A model generated the notes under the pieces. That model saw only the letters and a list, made by a program, of their open reading frames with translations. It was not told where the DNA came from and did no database searches. A program made the position numbers and the translations under genes. 64,000 bases of DNA from Trileptium ribeirensis (taxonomy: Eukaryota > Nematoda > Enoplea > Enoplida > Thoracostomopsidae). Position 1 is the stretch's first letter. Each line of letters opens with the position of its first letter. Positions 36,060-48,945 of this stretch are shown piece by piece. The stretch spans positions 23,978 to 87,977 of the forward strand of contig JASANE010003505.1 of NCBI GenBank assembly GCA_030248225.1, given 5' to 3'.

Positions 36060-39000
36060 AGGTAAACAACCTTATCCCTAAAATATTAAGTATGCCTGTA
36101 GCAAATAGATGGTCCTGTGAGTTGACTTGCCGTCCGCCGTATGGCAATCCCATCGCGCTCGAATAGCTACACAAATTGTTTTCCTGGAATTGTAAAAATT
36201 TCGGTCAAAACTTCTTGTGCGAAGGTGGCTTAAGAAAACTTTGGTCGAAGTCTCTGTGGTTCCCCGTGATCATAGGTAGGACACAAAATAAATTATTTGG
36301 ATATTATAGGTGCAATTTTCAAGCCTATTGAGCTGAGTTAGGATTTCAGAGAATTTTTCCTTGAGCTGATCACGGTTACACATTTAATAGGAAACAAATC
36401 CTACTTGGAAAACTAGCTGCTAGGATTATTGGGACATTGCAACACGTGTAAAACTTATTTATCATAGTAGAACATTCGGCGCCCGGACCGCAATCGGGGC
36501 TGGACGAATCACATCCTTCGGTAAAAAGGGCATGGGCTTAGCAGGCCCCACTTTGCCCGAGGTGGGTAAACTAAAATTACTTATAGGCGAGCTAAGAAAA
36601 TTTGGATATTACGGTCCGGCGCTTGAGCCTAAGCGTGACCTGCGGCCAGGATCAAATCCTGCAGAAAATTTTTAAGACAGACCAAGCGTGAGTACTTTTT
36701 GGGTCAAGGAGTTAAATGGATGCTTTAACGCTGGACGTTTTGCTGAAAAAATCATCTGATTTTATTATGATTTCTCTTTTTATGATAACCTTCATGCAAT
36801 ACAATACTTGATTGATCTTATACATATTTTTAATATTTGTTTGTGCGCAATTTGCTAAGGTTCAAATTTTTAGGCAGAAGGTACTAAGCTCGTACTATCT
36901 GAGTACTAAATACCGACCAGAGAATATATAATTCACTTACCCCTGCCCCAATCATACAGGGTTCATGCAGTAATTCAGAGTCATACACTACTTTGAAAAT
37001 CTCAACAGTCAAGCTAAATGTTGTTATTTCCAAATGCAAACTATAACTGTCCCCACATTACGATAAACTGTCGCCCCCGGGTGACATTGAGTTTTATTTT
37101 CACCTTGGTCGCCTTTTGCGCTTTCTTTCTGGGATCATGAATGCATTTGGATGCCAGCCAGAATATTACGCAAGACCCTCAATGGGCATTGCTTATCATC
37201 GGTGGAACAGCAAAGCACATCTCTATTGGAAGGGCAGTGTTCGGCTTATTTTAATTGTTCGTTGTCTCGCGTTTTGTCAGAGTGTCCATTTAAACTTCCC
37301 TAGGATGTCAAATTTCGTTGGCACTGTTCAACTCGTAGGAACCCCCGGTTGAACGTAAACCTGTGCGTCTCTTTCGAGCCGGGGATACGCCGAAATTCCT
37401 TTTATTATAGAATGGACAAGACCAACTCAGACAATATTAATACGATTGTACAAATAACCTCGAACCGTTGGCTAAATCATCATGGACTGGCAAGTTATTA
37501 GTGGGAAAGCATACTGGTACAATAAGCTGTGAGTAAATAGCCCTTGTTTAGAGCCATCCAAAATAATGTCAGGAATAGGCTTAATCCAAGACAAAATGTA
37601 AATTTTAGCACATGCCCCTACCCTTTGAACTTATATACGGATCTGAGAAAATTTTTTCCTCAGACCCGACGAGAACAAAACCCTCAAATTTTTTCAGAGC
37701 GACTCGATTGCTGATCTTTTGATTTTCTTTATTTTCGGCATTGTGACCCGTTAGGTCGTATATACATTTGGGGTTCGGATTCAGGTATATATTCGGGGTT
37801 CAGATTCCGATTGGGATTTATATATTCCAGATTTACTGTCAGATAGCTCTCTCTCATCATAGTATTTTGTTGTACGATGACTGAGTCTCATCCTCGAAAA
37901 CACACCTCGAACGACCGATGGAAATATCAAAATTACCATCAGTACAATGCAGTGGAAACGGCACTGCAGCGCAAACACACTCAACGCACAAACAGCGATA
38001 CGACGCTGAATTGGGGTTAGGGATAGGAGACGTAGAAGGAGGAAAGTGGAAATAAGGGCAGATCGGGTCCAAACCTTGGGCCCACTTGCCAGTGCGTTTC
38101 TACGGTAGGATACGTCGAAGTTCCTAAGTAGGAAATGGAGTTTGTTGAAATTATGTCAAACTATAGTAAAAATGGGATTTTTGGCCAATTTTAGAAGGAG
38201 CCTTCAGCCGCTGTGAAAGTAGGACAAATGTTCTTAAGGCTCACAACCGTCGTCCTCGAGTAGGCCTACTAGTAAAGATGATAGAAACCTCCTCTTCTTG
38301 AAATTAACTTGTAAATACCAAATTAAAGTCAGCAAAATTTGCAGCCAGCCAAAAACGTGCTATTTTGGACCATTTTTAGAGCTCAATTTCAGCCGATCCA
38401 AAGGTAGTACAAATGCCCTTATCCGTTTTACCACAGTTCTAGAGCTAAACTACCACCAATATTCATCAAAATTTACCCGGAACCTTCAACCGGTAAATAT
38501 TGAGTGATCCAAAGTTGACAGAAATCTGCCCCTGCTAACTATGTGTCACTTTAAACCAACTTTGACCTTTTATTACTAAACATCTACACGTCAGAGGATT
38601 GCCACTCCGAGCTTTTTGGACAGCCCCATTAATTTAAGAAAAATAATAACATCGATTCGGAAAAGCACCACCAATCTCAGCACAAATCGCCCCCTAGAGC
38701 ATAAAATGTGCTAAACCATCGTCATATTACACGTGGATTAGCCTGGGTATCTGCACAGGCTATTCAAAAATGCACGGCAAAAGGTGAACATAAACAACCT
38801 TAAGGACAACGCCCCTTGTAGTAGATCATCTTCCCCGTAATATCAATTCCGCCGAAGTTAAAGATTTCTCGGATAATGGTCACTACTTCCAAGTGAAACT
38901 GCATGGAATAAACTGACCTGGTTACAACTCCAGGCCGTACCAAAAGTATTGACGGCGTTTAAATGGAACCGTGGTTGACCACTAAGCTACTTCAAATACT

Positions 39001-39240
39001 ACGCTCAGATAAGCGCGCCGCAAGGTCTTAAGCTTACCTCTCATTGAGTACTGGTCACTCATTACGTGGTCCTCAGAGGAACATTCGGACTTTCATACGA
39101 ATAGGTTACGTAATCCACTTCCACTGGGAACGCTCCCAGCCGCACAAAAATGGAAGTCACACATTGAGAAAATGACACGCCCTTTTGGGCTTAGGACTTC
39201 TTTATTAATAAGACTAGGTCACTCCCGGATTCAGTATTAA
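36060..39240 (+). other. Copy-2-specific 3.2-kb segment
   Basis: Absent from copy 1. It contains an inverted repeat, GCGCCCGGACCG at 36479-36490 against CGGTCCGGCGC at about 36612-36622; the first arm superficially resembles a primer-binding site. TGCGT..A.ACGyCGAArTTCC occurs twice (about 37357 and 38093), an internal duplication about 740 bp apart. The frame at 37116-37352 (78 codons) has no known motif. It may be original element sequence deleted from copy 1, or an insertion. GTAAGGT occurs near one edge and its inverse near the other. Confidence 0.45.
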
Positions 39241-39604
39241 CCTTACCTAGTTTATGCACTGCATGCTGCGGTGGTAACCTAGACCAACAGGAACAAACTT
39301 GCTAATAGGATCGGTTAAAAGTGCTAAACTTTAGTTCTTCCCCCGAAGCCTGAGAGGCTTCAGTCGTTAGTGTGTTCTGTCCATCGGCTCGACAGCCGTG
39401 AAGACGAATGCTCTCATGATTTAAAAAGTTCATACAAAAAATTAAGCAGGACATTGTACCCCCATCTTTGCGTCAGCGATGAAAGCCGACTTATTCCATC
39501 TTGTCCGCCCTTAGCAAAACGATCTGAACAAATCGCCCGATATTAAGCCCAAAATAAACGCCCCCATCTAAAATTTTTCCAAGACCCCGCACGAATTGGG
39601 ACGA

Positions 39605-39612
39605 TATAAAAG
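39605..39612 (+). promoter_or_regulatory. TATA-box-like motif in large repeat
   Basis: TATAAAAG followed by GGGAGACGGCACCAGCC. Copy 1 has the weaker TAGAAAAAGG at the same place (about 10328). In an LTR model this would separate U3 from R, with transcription starting around 39630-39640. There is no direct evidence of use. Confidence 0.4.
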
Positions 39613-39772
39613 GGGAGACGGCACCAGCCTCTCACGCGTGCCTCGAGGGCTCAGAACTCTCTAGTAGCGTGAACTTTTCGCTCCGAGTAAATGAACGCAC
39701 CACAATACAGGTTCATGGGAGTGTCGCGATTCAACCTTTCGCGTACCGTGGTGCAAGCGGCCAGTCGCACCT

Positions 39773-40126
39773 TTGTCTATAAACTCGCAACACGGGATAG
39801 CAATATCAAATTACCCCCGTTTCATTTATTATACAGACATTGGAAAGGATATAGTGGAAACGAAGAGTTACTCAATTCCCCTAAGAACGTCCCCAAAAGA
39901 GCAAAACATCCCAGGACGGCGACCCGAACAAAAAGGGGCGCGTCCATGGCGGCTGCCCTCCCGAGCACCGGCTCAAGGAAAATTAGAGCAGAAATACCCA
40001 TTTTTTGTGGTTCACTGGATCGGCCTTCGCTGCGAGGCGTTATACCAGGCGATCGACAAATCCCCGAGATACCAGGGTATCCTCGAGGATTTATTCCAGA
40101 ATCGCGGGACTGAAATATCGGATTGA
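39773..40126 (+). pseudogene. Short frame shared by both large repeats (copy 2)
   Basis: 117 codons open in copy 2, no ATG start visible (begins TTG), ending at the same TGA as the copy 1 counterpart at 10618-10852. Conserved strings are KDIVETK, GARPW, EALYQAI, SPRY, ILEDL and QNR. Another plus frame (39691-40113) and a minus frame (39822-40208) overlap it, which is expected in GC-richer DNA and weakens the case. No family was recognised. Confidence 0.3.
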
Positions 40127-40617
40127 CCACGGTTGATCCATTGGCATCCGCAATCAGGAAATCCCGACAAACCCTCAAAGATCGCCGTATCCGATAACCC
40201 CGAGCCATCTTAGCCCTTATTACCGGTTACCTGTCAGTAGTTACGGCGAATATATTCTTAACCCGTTTTACAGTCGATAACCAACAGGATGGTCTAGTGG
40301 TTAATATATATACTTAACGGAAATTTGAACATGGTCATGTAGGATCGAAACTCAGCTAGGGAAATGACCAGGGTCCTGTTGGACTTTTGAGTCCTCGTCG
40401 TCCAGTATCGCTGAGAAAGGGAAAATCTTTTGATCCCCAACGGGTATGTCCTAAATTTCCAGATACCGAACGAAGAGAACACTAGCGCCACATAAACTTT
40501 TAACATTGACCAAATGACATACAATTAAATTCCCCTAGGATGCTACTTAATTTAGGATAGTGGTCAAATTCTCTTTTAAAATTCATAGGCCGGGGACGTT
40601 GCCCCGACCGATCAAAA

Positions 40618-40905
40618 ATGGCACAACGACCTGAAATAATTAGCGAAAGCGAATCTGAACACTCGGAAGCTGTTGAAGGTCAAGGGATGTCCAATCACGT
40701 AATGTTTGATCAAAATATTAACCTCACAGGATCCCATCCCATCAAGACTAGTGGTCACGCTCGCCTTAAGTTGCACAGGTCGGAGACGTGCTCCGGCGTC
40801 AAGAAATTGCAAAACGATCTGTTATCGAATACGGTGATCAGCCACCGAGTAGTGCTGAACACTGTAGAGAGACCGAAGTTTAATAGTCTCACTAAACTCT
40901 GTTGA
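40618..40905 (+). pseudogene. ATG-started frame in large repeat copy 2
   Basis: 95 codons starting MAQRPEIISESESEHSEAVE. Copy 1 keeps the ATG (11338) and much of the peptide but has a stop after about 22 codons and frame drift later. Substitutions fall at all codon positions, so coding constraint is not apparent. No family was recognised. Contains the hairpin-forming TCGGAG.....CTCCG also seen in copy 1. Confidence 0.25.
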
Positions 40906-42486
40906 CGGTATAAGGGTTTACTACTACCCCGTGGTCATTCTTTATACGTTTACTCGTGTGCATAGTTCCTTCTTGATAGAGCAATTTCGATTAAATCCTT
41001 TGTGACTGAGAGCATGCGCAATCTAGGATCAGCTCAACTCTTATCCAAAAGCAAGACCTACTCATCTCCGAGAGCGAAAGTACTGTTGGACCTGTCAAGC
41101 CGTAGTGAGCAGCTCTCATAGCAGCGTATTCATGTTCAACGGAAGGTACGGAGTATGGAATGGTGCAAATCGCGGCGTTTTTATTGTCGTATCGGTCTGC
41201 GCTCACGCTTCGGCAGGGTCCGCTCACTCGCTAGCAGAAATCCCATTCTTTAATACGCCGGAATGCACTGCGCCAAGTCTCTCAAGGATTAAATACACCG
41301 TGCAAACATACGATTTATCTAAAACATTAAGATACTAACCGTGACAGTTGCTTGTTATTCGTATCTAAAATCGGTAGTACCCAACCGTGCCCACCGTATC
41401 AGTTATATTGCCGTTCGACAACCGGGAAAACTTATTATGGAGCTATAGTTCATACATTACTGGTCGAGTGTTAGATAAAAGTCCCAGTAAGGACTCTTCA
41501 GGTGAATAAATTCTAGGATCAAGGAATTCCAAGAGTCGTGATAAGCGATCATATATGTTGTACCCTACGTTTATCTGTACTTTTATACCATGCATACTAT
41601 TTATATTATTGTCGTTATCCGTAAATTTTTGGCCTGTACCGTGTCCGTCCCCCATCGCTGCGTTCAGGGCGAACAATTGTCGCTGGTTTCCATTCCGGTT
41701 TTAAAATCCAATCAAGTCGGGTTGTCTAGCGTTCGTTTCCTGGCAGCGGTTATATGTTTAAATGTTTAGTCCTGTCCATCGACCAGCGACCCGCGCCGAG
41801 GCCTGCGGGAGTCAAGCTTCGACGTGTGTCGTTTGTCTCCGATGCTACCTCAAAGAAAACGGAATCTCGAAACGAAACGAGGACACGATCCACCAAAACT
41901 GTAAAACTTATCGCTCGCGCGAAACTATTACTGCTAGCCAATCCAAAATTTACTCAGTCAACTTATTCACGTCGTAAAGCAATCGATATAAACCTTCAGG
42001 GAACTGTCGGAGCCCTGTGTGGGCCACATTGGTCAAACCATTTCCGCCGAGAAATTCCGGCCCTAATTGGCCAAAGCAGAGAAAAATTTTACCTAGGCAT
42101 GCATTACAACGTAGTTCATTTGGTTTCTATCGTGTTCACAACCAATTAAGCGAGAGATCCAAACAACTTCCGAGTAAGATCGAAATAGGAAATATTGGCA
42201 TGTCACCATGACCTGTGAGCAGGTGTCAGTGTCAGACTCCCTGGGGGACCTCAGCAATCATACCATAAACTAGACACATGCGCAACCAAACGGGCGGGTT
42301 CCGAACACACCTCGAGAAGCGCGCCTGCGGCCTGCTAAGCTACATAGCTTCTAGGGTCTAATCAAGAGAGAACCGCTAATTTAGCAAAACAGTGAGTTTT
42401 CGGGTCCACCCTCGAGTTATGATACCCGGGTTCGTATGGGCATGGTGTTGGGAAGTTGCGCCATGCAGCTGTGTCCCGTTATTACA

Positions 42487-45214
42487 ATATACATATATAT
42501 TCCAAACAAAGAAATGAGAGCAATAATAGTAAGCTGTCGCTTACTAAATCATCCTAATTTACAATTATGAATCGTAGAGTATGTCTGCTGAATAGAGGAG
42601 TGGTAAATTCAAAGTCATGTCAACGTAAATCGGGTTCGGATCCTACGTCGATTGTCATTTTCTGATATTGTGAGATAACATGTTAGGTCGAAAATTACAC
42701 ATGTAACTAATGTGACAATATACGTTCACTAGGAGAGTTATTTATCACAAAACTGCTCTTAAATGCAACAGTGCGGTTCTTATTCCTGAATATTATTCAA
42801 AGTTTATTTATCTAAATCTTCCCAATGCACTATATATACCTAAAAGTATATAATTACTACTAATGTAAAACCTCTCAAGGTGTTTTCAATATTTCAATGT
42901 TACAGGGGAATAACTTTGAAAAATACATAAGGTATTGAGCTTTCAGGGTATATATGTCAAATTACATTGTACAACTGCTAGATTGAGACATTTTTCATCA
43001 TTCCTGGGCTTCGCCAAGTGTTTGGAGTTAACTCAAGATGCTCGTTTGAATAGTCATCTCAGAATTGGAGGTGGAATGGATCGAAAAGCGGAACACGCCC
43101 AACCTCCGGAGCGGTATCCTGCTTAACAGATTGTGTGCGAGGTGCTAGGCGGCGGTTCTGAGTGCTCGTTAATAGAATACGTGAGGAAGTGAGGGTTTGT
43201 TAACGCCGATACTAGCATAAGGAAAAGCAAGACCATTAAAACCCTGAATGTCGTCCATTGAATTTCGCGCAATCATATAACTGACTGCACGTGTGCTGGC
43301 CATGCTTGGTTTATTTCAATGACGTTTTTGCAACGGCAATGCAACAGAAACCAGCAGTTGTGCAGATTTCCAACTATTGTGGGGACTTTAGTCCACTAAA
43401 TTCGAGAAAAATGTGCAATTTCTGTAACAAATCCACGACCTTATAGAAAAGAGGCATAACCCATTATGCCGTTTTGCCGCAAAGATATAGTCACCTTGTT
43501 TTGCCTTTTACTACTTTCGGCTAATCCAAGCTGAAGTATGCAACGCCGGCGATCCAAACGAATTCCTGCTCGTTCCTGTGTTTGGCGATTAGCGTAATGG
43601 CGTTTTATAACATAGCTAGTCCTAAAGATTCTGTTTTTGGCTTTGCTTCATGTTACATTTTTGTTTCCCTTTTTTCAATTATCATTAAATTTCAACAATC
43701 TTTACGGTAGTTAGGATTTTTTCGACCTAGGCGCTTAGTATATGTATCAAGAAGTGAATTCAGCATGCTCAGCCAGTGTAGAAACATGTTTGTTTTTATG
43801 TGTGTGCTCGATATTAACTTAATTCGGCATCGAAATGATCAAATGAGCTCTTTTGCAAAAGAATACAATGAGCTCGTTAATATATAGCTGAGAAACGAAT
43901 AATGTAATAGCTGAAGTCATGCTTTTTTGAAATTTCCCGTTGCGTTCTTACCTCAGTACATATACTTTTGGAGTCATTGTAATTATTTTAGAGGTAATCC
44001 GCCGTTAATTGTGGGTAGCGTAAAACTGATATATACATTTATCCCAGCCCTGATTAGTGGGGTTTGTAGTGCTTTTGTAGCGGCTCATATTTGTTTTGTA
44101 TTGCTCCGCAGATGGAAACGGAGTAAGATTTCAATTCTGTCATCCTCTTCACATATTTGTGGAAATCACCTGTTAGGTGTTTTTGTGTTTTATTATGCTT
44201 CTTGTCCTTGCTACTATCAGTTGTTCTTTTGACAAATAAACCTATAAAACCTTAGCAAGGTTTATTGCATACCGCGTTTGAATTATTGTTATTAGTACTA
44301 ATACACTATTACGCCAAAACATACCGCGGTCAGCTATGCACACTCGATAGCAGCTTTATGAATAGATTACTTTGACAAATAGCGAAAGATCAATATTGCC
44401 AAACACAACGAAGTAGCATTTTTATTTTTCTCAGCGGAATGACATATTGATGAGATTCGGATTGGTATTTGCATAAAACACAAATAATGAGGCGCAGTCT
44501 TGTTTTATGGTAATGTCATTCTACTCTGGTCGACAGCCAATTTAATTAACTTAGGCTGCTACTTCATGAAGCCATGCCTCTGTACGTTACTGTCACGGTA
44601 CAACTATTTTTGCACGTTTCGATCTTTAGCCGGAACGTTTAGGAACAAGGAACAATACATATTACAGTTATGATGCTTGCGGCGAACCTTCTAGGCCTTT
44701 TCTCGTGTAAATACACAATATTATGGCAAAGCATATATATAACATATTTTTGCAAGAATATTTTAGATTAGCCTTATCCAGTTATTTGTTTTTTATTTTT
44801 CGTCTTGAATAACGTGCTTCGGGGTAAAACATTATTATTTTGCGGAAAACAAGTATATTTGTTTTCTAGTTTTTACGCATATTTTCTCGGCATTACAACG
44901 TTTTCCTAGAACTGTCGTGATATAGCAGCCTCTTTTCCGAAAACAACATCAAAATTTCTGACAACTCACAAATTCGTCTCAATTTCAGTGATATTTCTCT
45001 CACAAAACAGTGTAAAATTATAAAACACGATAAAATATATTTTCAAATTGGGCAAAATGAAACTCCAACAAGCTGTTTTATGGCAGACATATAATTTTTG
45101 ATCCAATATGCTAGTAACAATAAAACTATGTACTGTTTGTTAATTTTTTATACAAGCATAGTGCGCTGCTTTAACACCAAAACCAGTAAATCGTATTGAT
45201 TCATTAAATTGTTT
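42487..45214. other. Unassigned AT-rich interval
   Basis: No gene identified. The frames at 42935-43126 and 43927-44232 lack motifs; the second is hydrophobic and TTG-started. A short inverted repeat, GAATGACAT...ATGTCATTC, at about 44436-44522 could be a small MITE but has no clear target duplication. A tRNA-like segment at 42586-42650 is listed separately. Confidence 0.4.
42586..42650 (+). ncRNA. Possible tRNA-derived SINE head
   Basis: A-box-like TAGAGGAGTGG at 42593-42603 and B-box-like GGTTCGGATCC at 42633-42643, spaced as in a tRNA gene. No cloverleaf is convincing. Confidence 0.4.
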
Positions 45215-45295
45215 ACGCTGGGCAGTGCGGCGTAGCGGTTTGACTATTGTAAAATCTAGAAGAAGAAGACCGTATTAAATCCGGTTCTGACTTTT
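45215..45295 (+). ncRNA. Weak tRNA-like segment
   Basis: GGCGTAGCGGTTTGAC (about 45228-45243) resembles a SINE-type A box. A weak B-box-like GGTTCTGAC follows about 45 bases later. The B box lacks the invariant TTCGA, so this is tentative. Confidence 0.25.
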
Positions 45296-47959
45296 ATATG
45301 GAACTTAATTGAGGGATGTATATGAATATTGTAATTATTTTGTTGCTTGGACTGCAATTTTTATATTTATTAGTTTCTTTCTCATAGGATTTAATAATTT
45401 ATCACAGTGTTATTGTTTCATATGCTTCTGCACAGTCTATAGTTCGAAACAGACTGTCACATTGTTGGGTTCTCGCACCAGTGTACTTATTTGTTCAAGT
45501 AAGTGCCTTCTAATCAACATAAGACTTATTTCTAGCTCCAGACTCGATTTTAAACACCCACACTTGAGCTACAGCAATAAAATCCATGAGAAAAATGTGA
45601 AAAATAGAGCGCTCATATCAGACTCGATTCTGGTGCACGTGGCATCACTAACTATAGCCTTAAACCAGTTCACATTCATTCACAATTCACAGCCTTCATA
45701 CTAATGGATCTAAAAAAGGAGTGCGGACAATTGACATGTTAATTTTAAGAACCGGTGTTCGTGCAAGTATATGGTTGCTGGTTTAGTTCTCCAACGCTCC
45801 TAGAGTTATTAGCAGAACTTCAGCTAAGCTCTATAATGTGCAAGAAAGCGTTACTTTCGTCAGTGTAACGTGCTTTCCCCTCACATAACAGCGAAAAACA
45901 GCGTGTTTCTAGCCTGCGCTCGGCATCCTGGAACAGAGCTAAAATTGTGGGTTTCTAATTGCTGTCCGTCGGTCATCACCTTAAAGCTGTAACGCTTGAG
46001 TTATTTTGCGTATTATTCAATGTCTGACAAACTAAAGTCAGAACAGCAGTGCAACTTATGCAGTTACATATATCCAAAATTGTGGGGGGGGGTGGAGGAA
46101 GGGCTCTGATAGTGAAGTTGTGTAACAGATTTGAGTTCATGGTGTATATTCTTGTTTTACAAAAGGCCCCATTTGCATTTAAAAGTTTTGACCGCTTTAT
46201 GGAAAATGTCCATTTTTTCCGCAATTTCGTTTAATACAAATTGAATCTTAACAAATACGCAGCGCATATGGAATTTCGTCTTTTGAAGAGGAAAAAATGT
46301 GTGCATATGAAATGCGCTCACAAAAGGCATAGTAATTTTTAATATACAATGGGAAGTTTCTATAAAATTAGGTCAAGTAAAAGCTCGGATGTTTAGGAGA
46401 TTACTGCTGTACCGATTTTTTATGTTGGATAACAGTAGAAAGGTCAATTTGTCAGTTACCATACATTGGCGAACTTTGAAGTCCCAGGTTGGATAGCGAG
46501 TGCTCAGCGAAGAAAGGAGATAAGCGGGTCCGCGGGGAGGAGAGCAGGTCGTATGAGTGGGGATCGGTGCGGCTCCGAGAAGGAGAGGGTCCGTCCTTCG
46601 GGAGGGATCATACCCCTTTCCCCTAAGAGCAGCTATAATCAATGCCTGCTGTGTATTACCAGTATATTGATATTCGTACCTGCACTAAATAAAATGGATT
46701 CACTTATTCAGTCGTCAAAAATTTCTGGGGATAGCATAAATAAATATCTTTACTGTTACTATATAGCAATCTTTGTTTTGGTCAAGAGACTAGAGGGCTG
46801 TCATAAATCAAAACAGCATTTTAAAATTGGGCTTCTCCTCGTCTGAAACTCATTATAATAATAGTAAAATATTATGTTCTTAAATGATTCATAGTATTAG
46901 CTAGCTAGTATGTACTAACTACAAACTGGGATTAACAAGTGCGTGGAAATACAAGCCAAGCAATCGAAATTCTATTCGTTGCAGAGGAAGTATTTTGATC
47001 CACACTTCCACAATAAATGGAATGGAAATTACTGGGGCAAAAACCACAAATTGGTATGGCGGAAAATTATTTTAGGTAGTTGAAGTTTCAGCTTACTCGC
47101 ACAATTTATTTTTCTTTCGTAGAAAAATGTCACCGTATCCACTGCTAAAATATAACACAATCAATATTAATTAAGGAACTCTATAGCTTTTTATCAAACA
47201 TAAATTTATCACACTGTAAAGCATTTCAACGAAGAAAACGTGTTTCGTATATGCCTATTAATCCTAAACGACTTATTGATCCACGAAAAACAAATGGTTG
47301 ATCGCATTAACCATTTGACTACAACGACGTAGTGTTCTATCAGTCAATGTGTTATATCGAATTAAACACATTATGTACAACTCTGTTGTCCGTACAAGCA
47401 AGAAATCACTTTATGGTATACATTATGATATATAACAGTAGTCTTGTATGTGTGCGACTTGCTGCAGTGCTAAACTAAATGACATCTTTTGTAACATAAT
47501 GGCACGAAAATAATGTGTCCATTATCAAAAAATACCTATGAATTCTTCAGCCATAAAATGTTTAAAAATCTTAAATATAATACATCTTGTCCATATCCGT
47601 AACCATGTCTTTTAATTCGACAGAAAGCGCATAATAATCATCATTTACATAGGATGTGCACCTAGGCCCGGATCCTGTCACACAGTCAAATTTGGCTTGT
47701 AACGTTTTGACATAATAGATCAGCCCTTGTAAAGTAAAGTGCAAAGCCTAACTAGGCGAGTACGTTTGTGCAAGCTGGCATGGGCCATGTATCAATTTTA
47801 ATAGATGCCGTTAACTATTAGAGCATATTTATTTAGTACTCGTTTTAATGTCATTTTTGAGTTTTGACTATGCATTTCCGAACAGAATAACTGTATTCTT
47901 GCAGTTTATCGAAATTTCATTAAACACACCGGAAAGTAGATGGAAAATGCGGTTTTACC
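45296..47959. other. Unassigned interval with G-rich patches
   Basis: No gene found. The 131-codon frame at 45309-45704 is TTG-started, Cys/Ile/Phe-rich and motif-free. G-rich patches lie at 46083-46103 (an eight-G run, then GGAGGAAGGG) and 46485-46620 (GC-rich, edges CTCGGA/TCCGAG-like). Both may be fragments of small elements. Confidence 0.4.
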
Positions 47960-48056
47960 TGCCCCCCTCTCTCTCCGGAGCCCAACCTGAGAGGGTGTGA
48001 GGAAGGAAATGGGACCCTGCCCCGACGATGTACCAGGCTGGCACAGCCTGGGATGA
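47960..48056 (+). repeat. Dispersed repeat with GTACCAGGCTGGCACA, copy 1
   Basis: Contains GGGACCCTGCCCCGACGATG followed by the near-palindrome GTACCAGGCTGGCACA. The same strings occur inverted at about 60100-60152 (GGGACCTTGCCCCCGACAATG and the identical 16-mer). Likely the conserved end or core of a dispersed element. Confidence 0.6.
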
Positions 48057-48714
48057 TGACAAAAATATTTCTTCCTTGCCAAAGGAATCGTTAGATGGCT
48101 ATCTTAGTAACAGTAACTTCCATTATCTTTTTACATTTCATTTTTTCATTTTTATTGTTTTAATGTACAAATGACATAATTAGAGGGACACCGCAGTATC
48201 CCTATCATATGTTTTATGCCAATAATGGAGCATTTTTAAAATAAGTTTTTTGCAATTTTTTAAAAACCGGTGCTTAATTTCATTTTAAGCTACAACTTTT
48301 ATAAAATACACTTGGTCAGTTTCTGAAATAATCCACGTTGACTGTTTATTTTTATTATTGCGTCCCAGCTGGCATAACATTTAGTACACGAACGGAGCGC
48401 ATAGAGAAAAAATTTGTGAGAAAACGGTCTTGAATGAATACACATTTATATATAAAGCCGAGTAATAGTCCACGAACGCATTCTATGAGGAATAGTATAG
48501 ACATAGTGCAAGTCGGCATTTTGCTCCATTGCCCTTTATATTTCAATTTAATTTTTATTTTATTGGATGGATAAGAGAGAAGTAAATAAATTATTCATTT
48601 AAATTTAATTATCGTACTAAATAAATTTTTCCGATAGCTAGGATCCTGGCTTACGCATCCTTTCAAATTTAGCTAGGCTATATATATTTGCGGCAAAGAA
48701 AGTTATTACCACGC
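48057..48714. other. Unassigned AT-rich interval
   Basis: No gene or repeat was identified. A 63-codon minus frame at 48355-48546 lacks motifs. Confidence 0.4.
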
Positions 48715-48945
48715 TCATCATAGGGTTAGGGTGGTTTCCCTCACGAAAGCTCGGATTCCGCCTTCCCACCCCTGAAGGGTTGGTTACCAATACGCCCCTC
48801 CCCCGAAGGGCTGTGAGGGGGCTCGTAACCCTCCCCCCAAGGCGCTCGGTTACCCCCACCCCTCCCAACAGTCCGTTCAAACCCCTCCTTGGGAAACCGA
48901 AGGCCCAATGGGGACCCGGTTACCCTTCCCGTTCGACTTGGGACC
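48715..48945. repeat. C-rich block with GGTTACC repeats
   Basis: Strongly C-rich on plus with long C-runs. It holds repeated GGTTACC/GGTAACC strings (near 48781, 48851 and 48917, with a variant TCGTAACCC near 48823) and CCGAAGG strings. The two minus-strand frames across it are low-complexity artefacts. The minus strand has G-runs that could form quadruplexes. Confidence 0.5.

Larger units (their letters stand above)
32770..42486 (+). mobile_element. Large LTR-like repeat, copy 2 (about 9.7 kb)
   Basis: Starts TGTAACAGGACCG and ends CCCGTTATTACA, like copy 1, and aligns to it in blocks: 32770-34050 to 7492-8788, 34940-36060 to 8790-9940, and 39240-42486 to 9960-13454. It carries two segments absent from copy 1 (about 34060-34930 and 36060-39240) and lacks copy 1's 12390-12655. 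The flanks are TA-rich (TATA left, ATAT right), so an exact duplication cannot be read. A TATA-box-like TATAAAAG lies at 39605. No RT, integrase or transposase motif was found. Solo giant LTR is the working call. Confidence 0.7.

Noticed and set aside
36476..36490. TCGGCGCCCGGACCG as a retroelement primer-binding site
   Set aside because: It is not preceded by the repeat's terminus and is better explained as one arm of an inverted repeat with 36612-36622.
39822..40208. 128-codon minus-strand frame in large repeat copy 2
   Set aside because: Overlaps two plus frames in GC-richer DNA, and the equivalent region of copy 1 does not support it.
43927..44232. Hydrophobic 101-codon frame that could be a membrane protein
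   Set aside because: TTG start and no family pattern; A/T-rich DNA gives hydrophobic peptides by chance.
45309..45704. 131-codon plus frame
   Set aside because: No ATG start, no motif, codon use follows local A/T bias.
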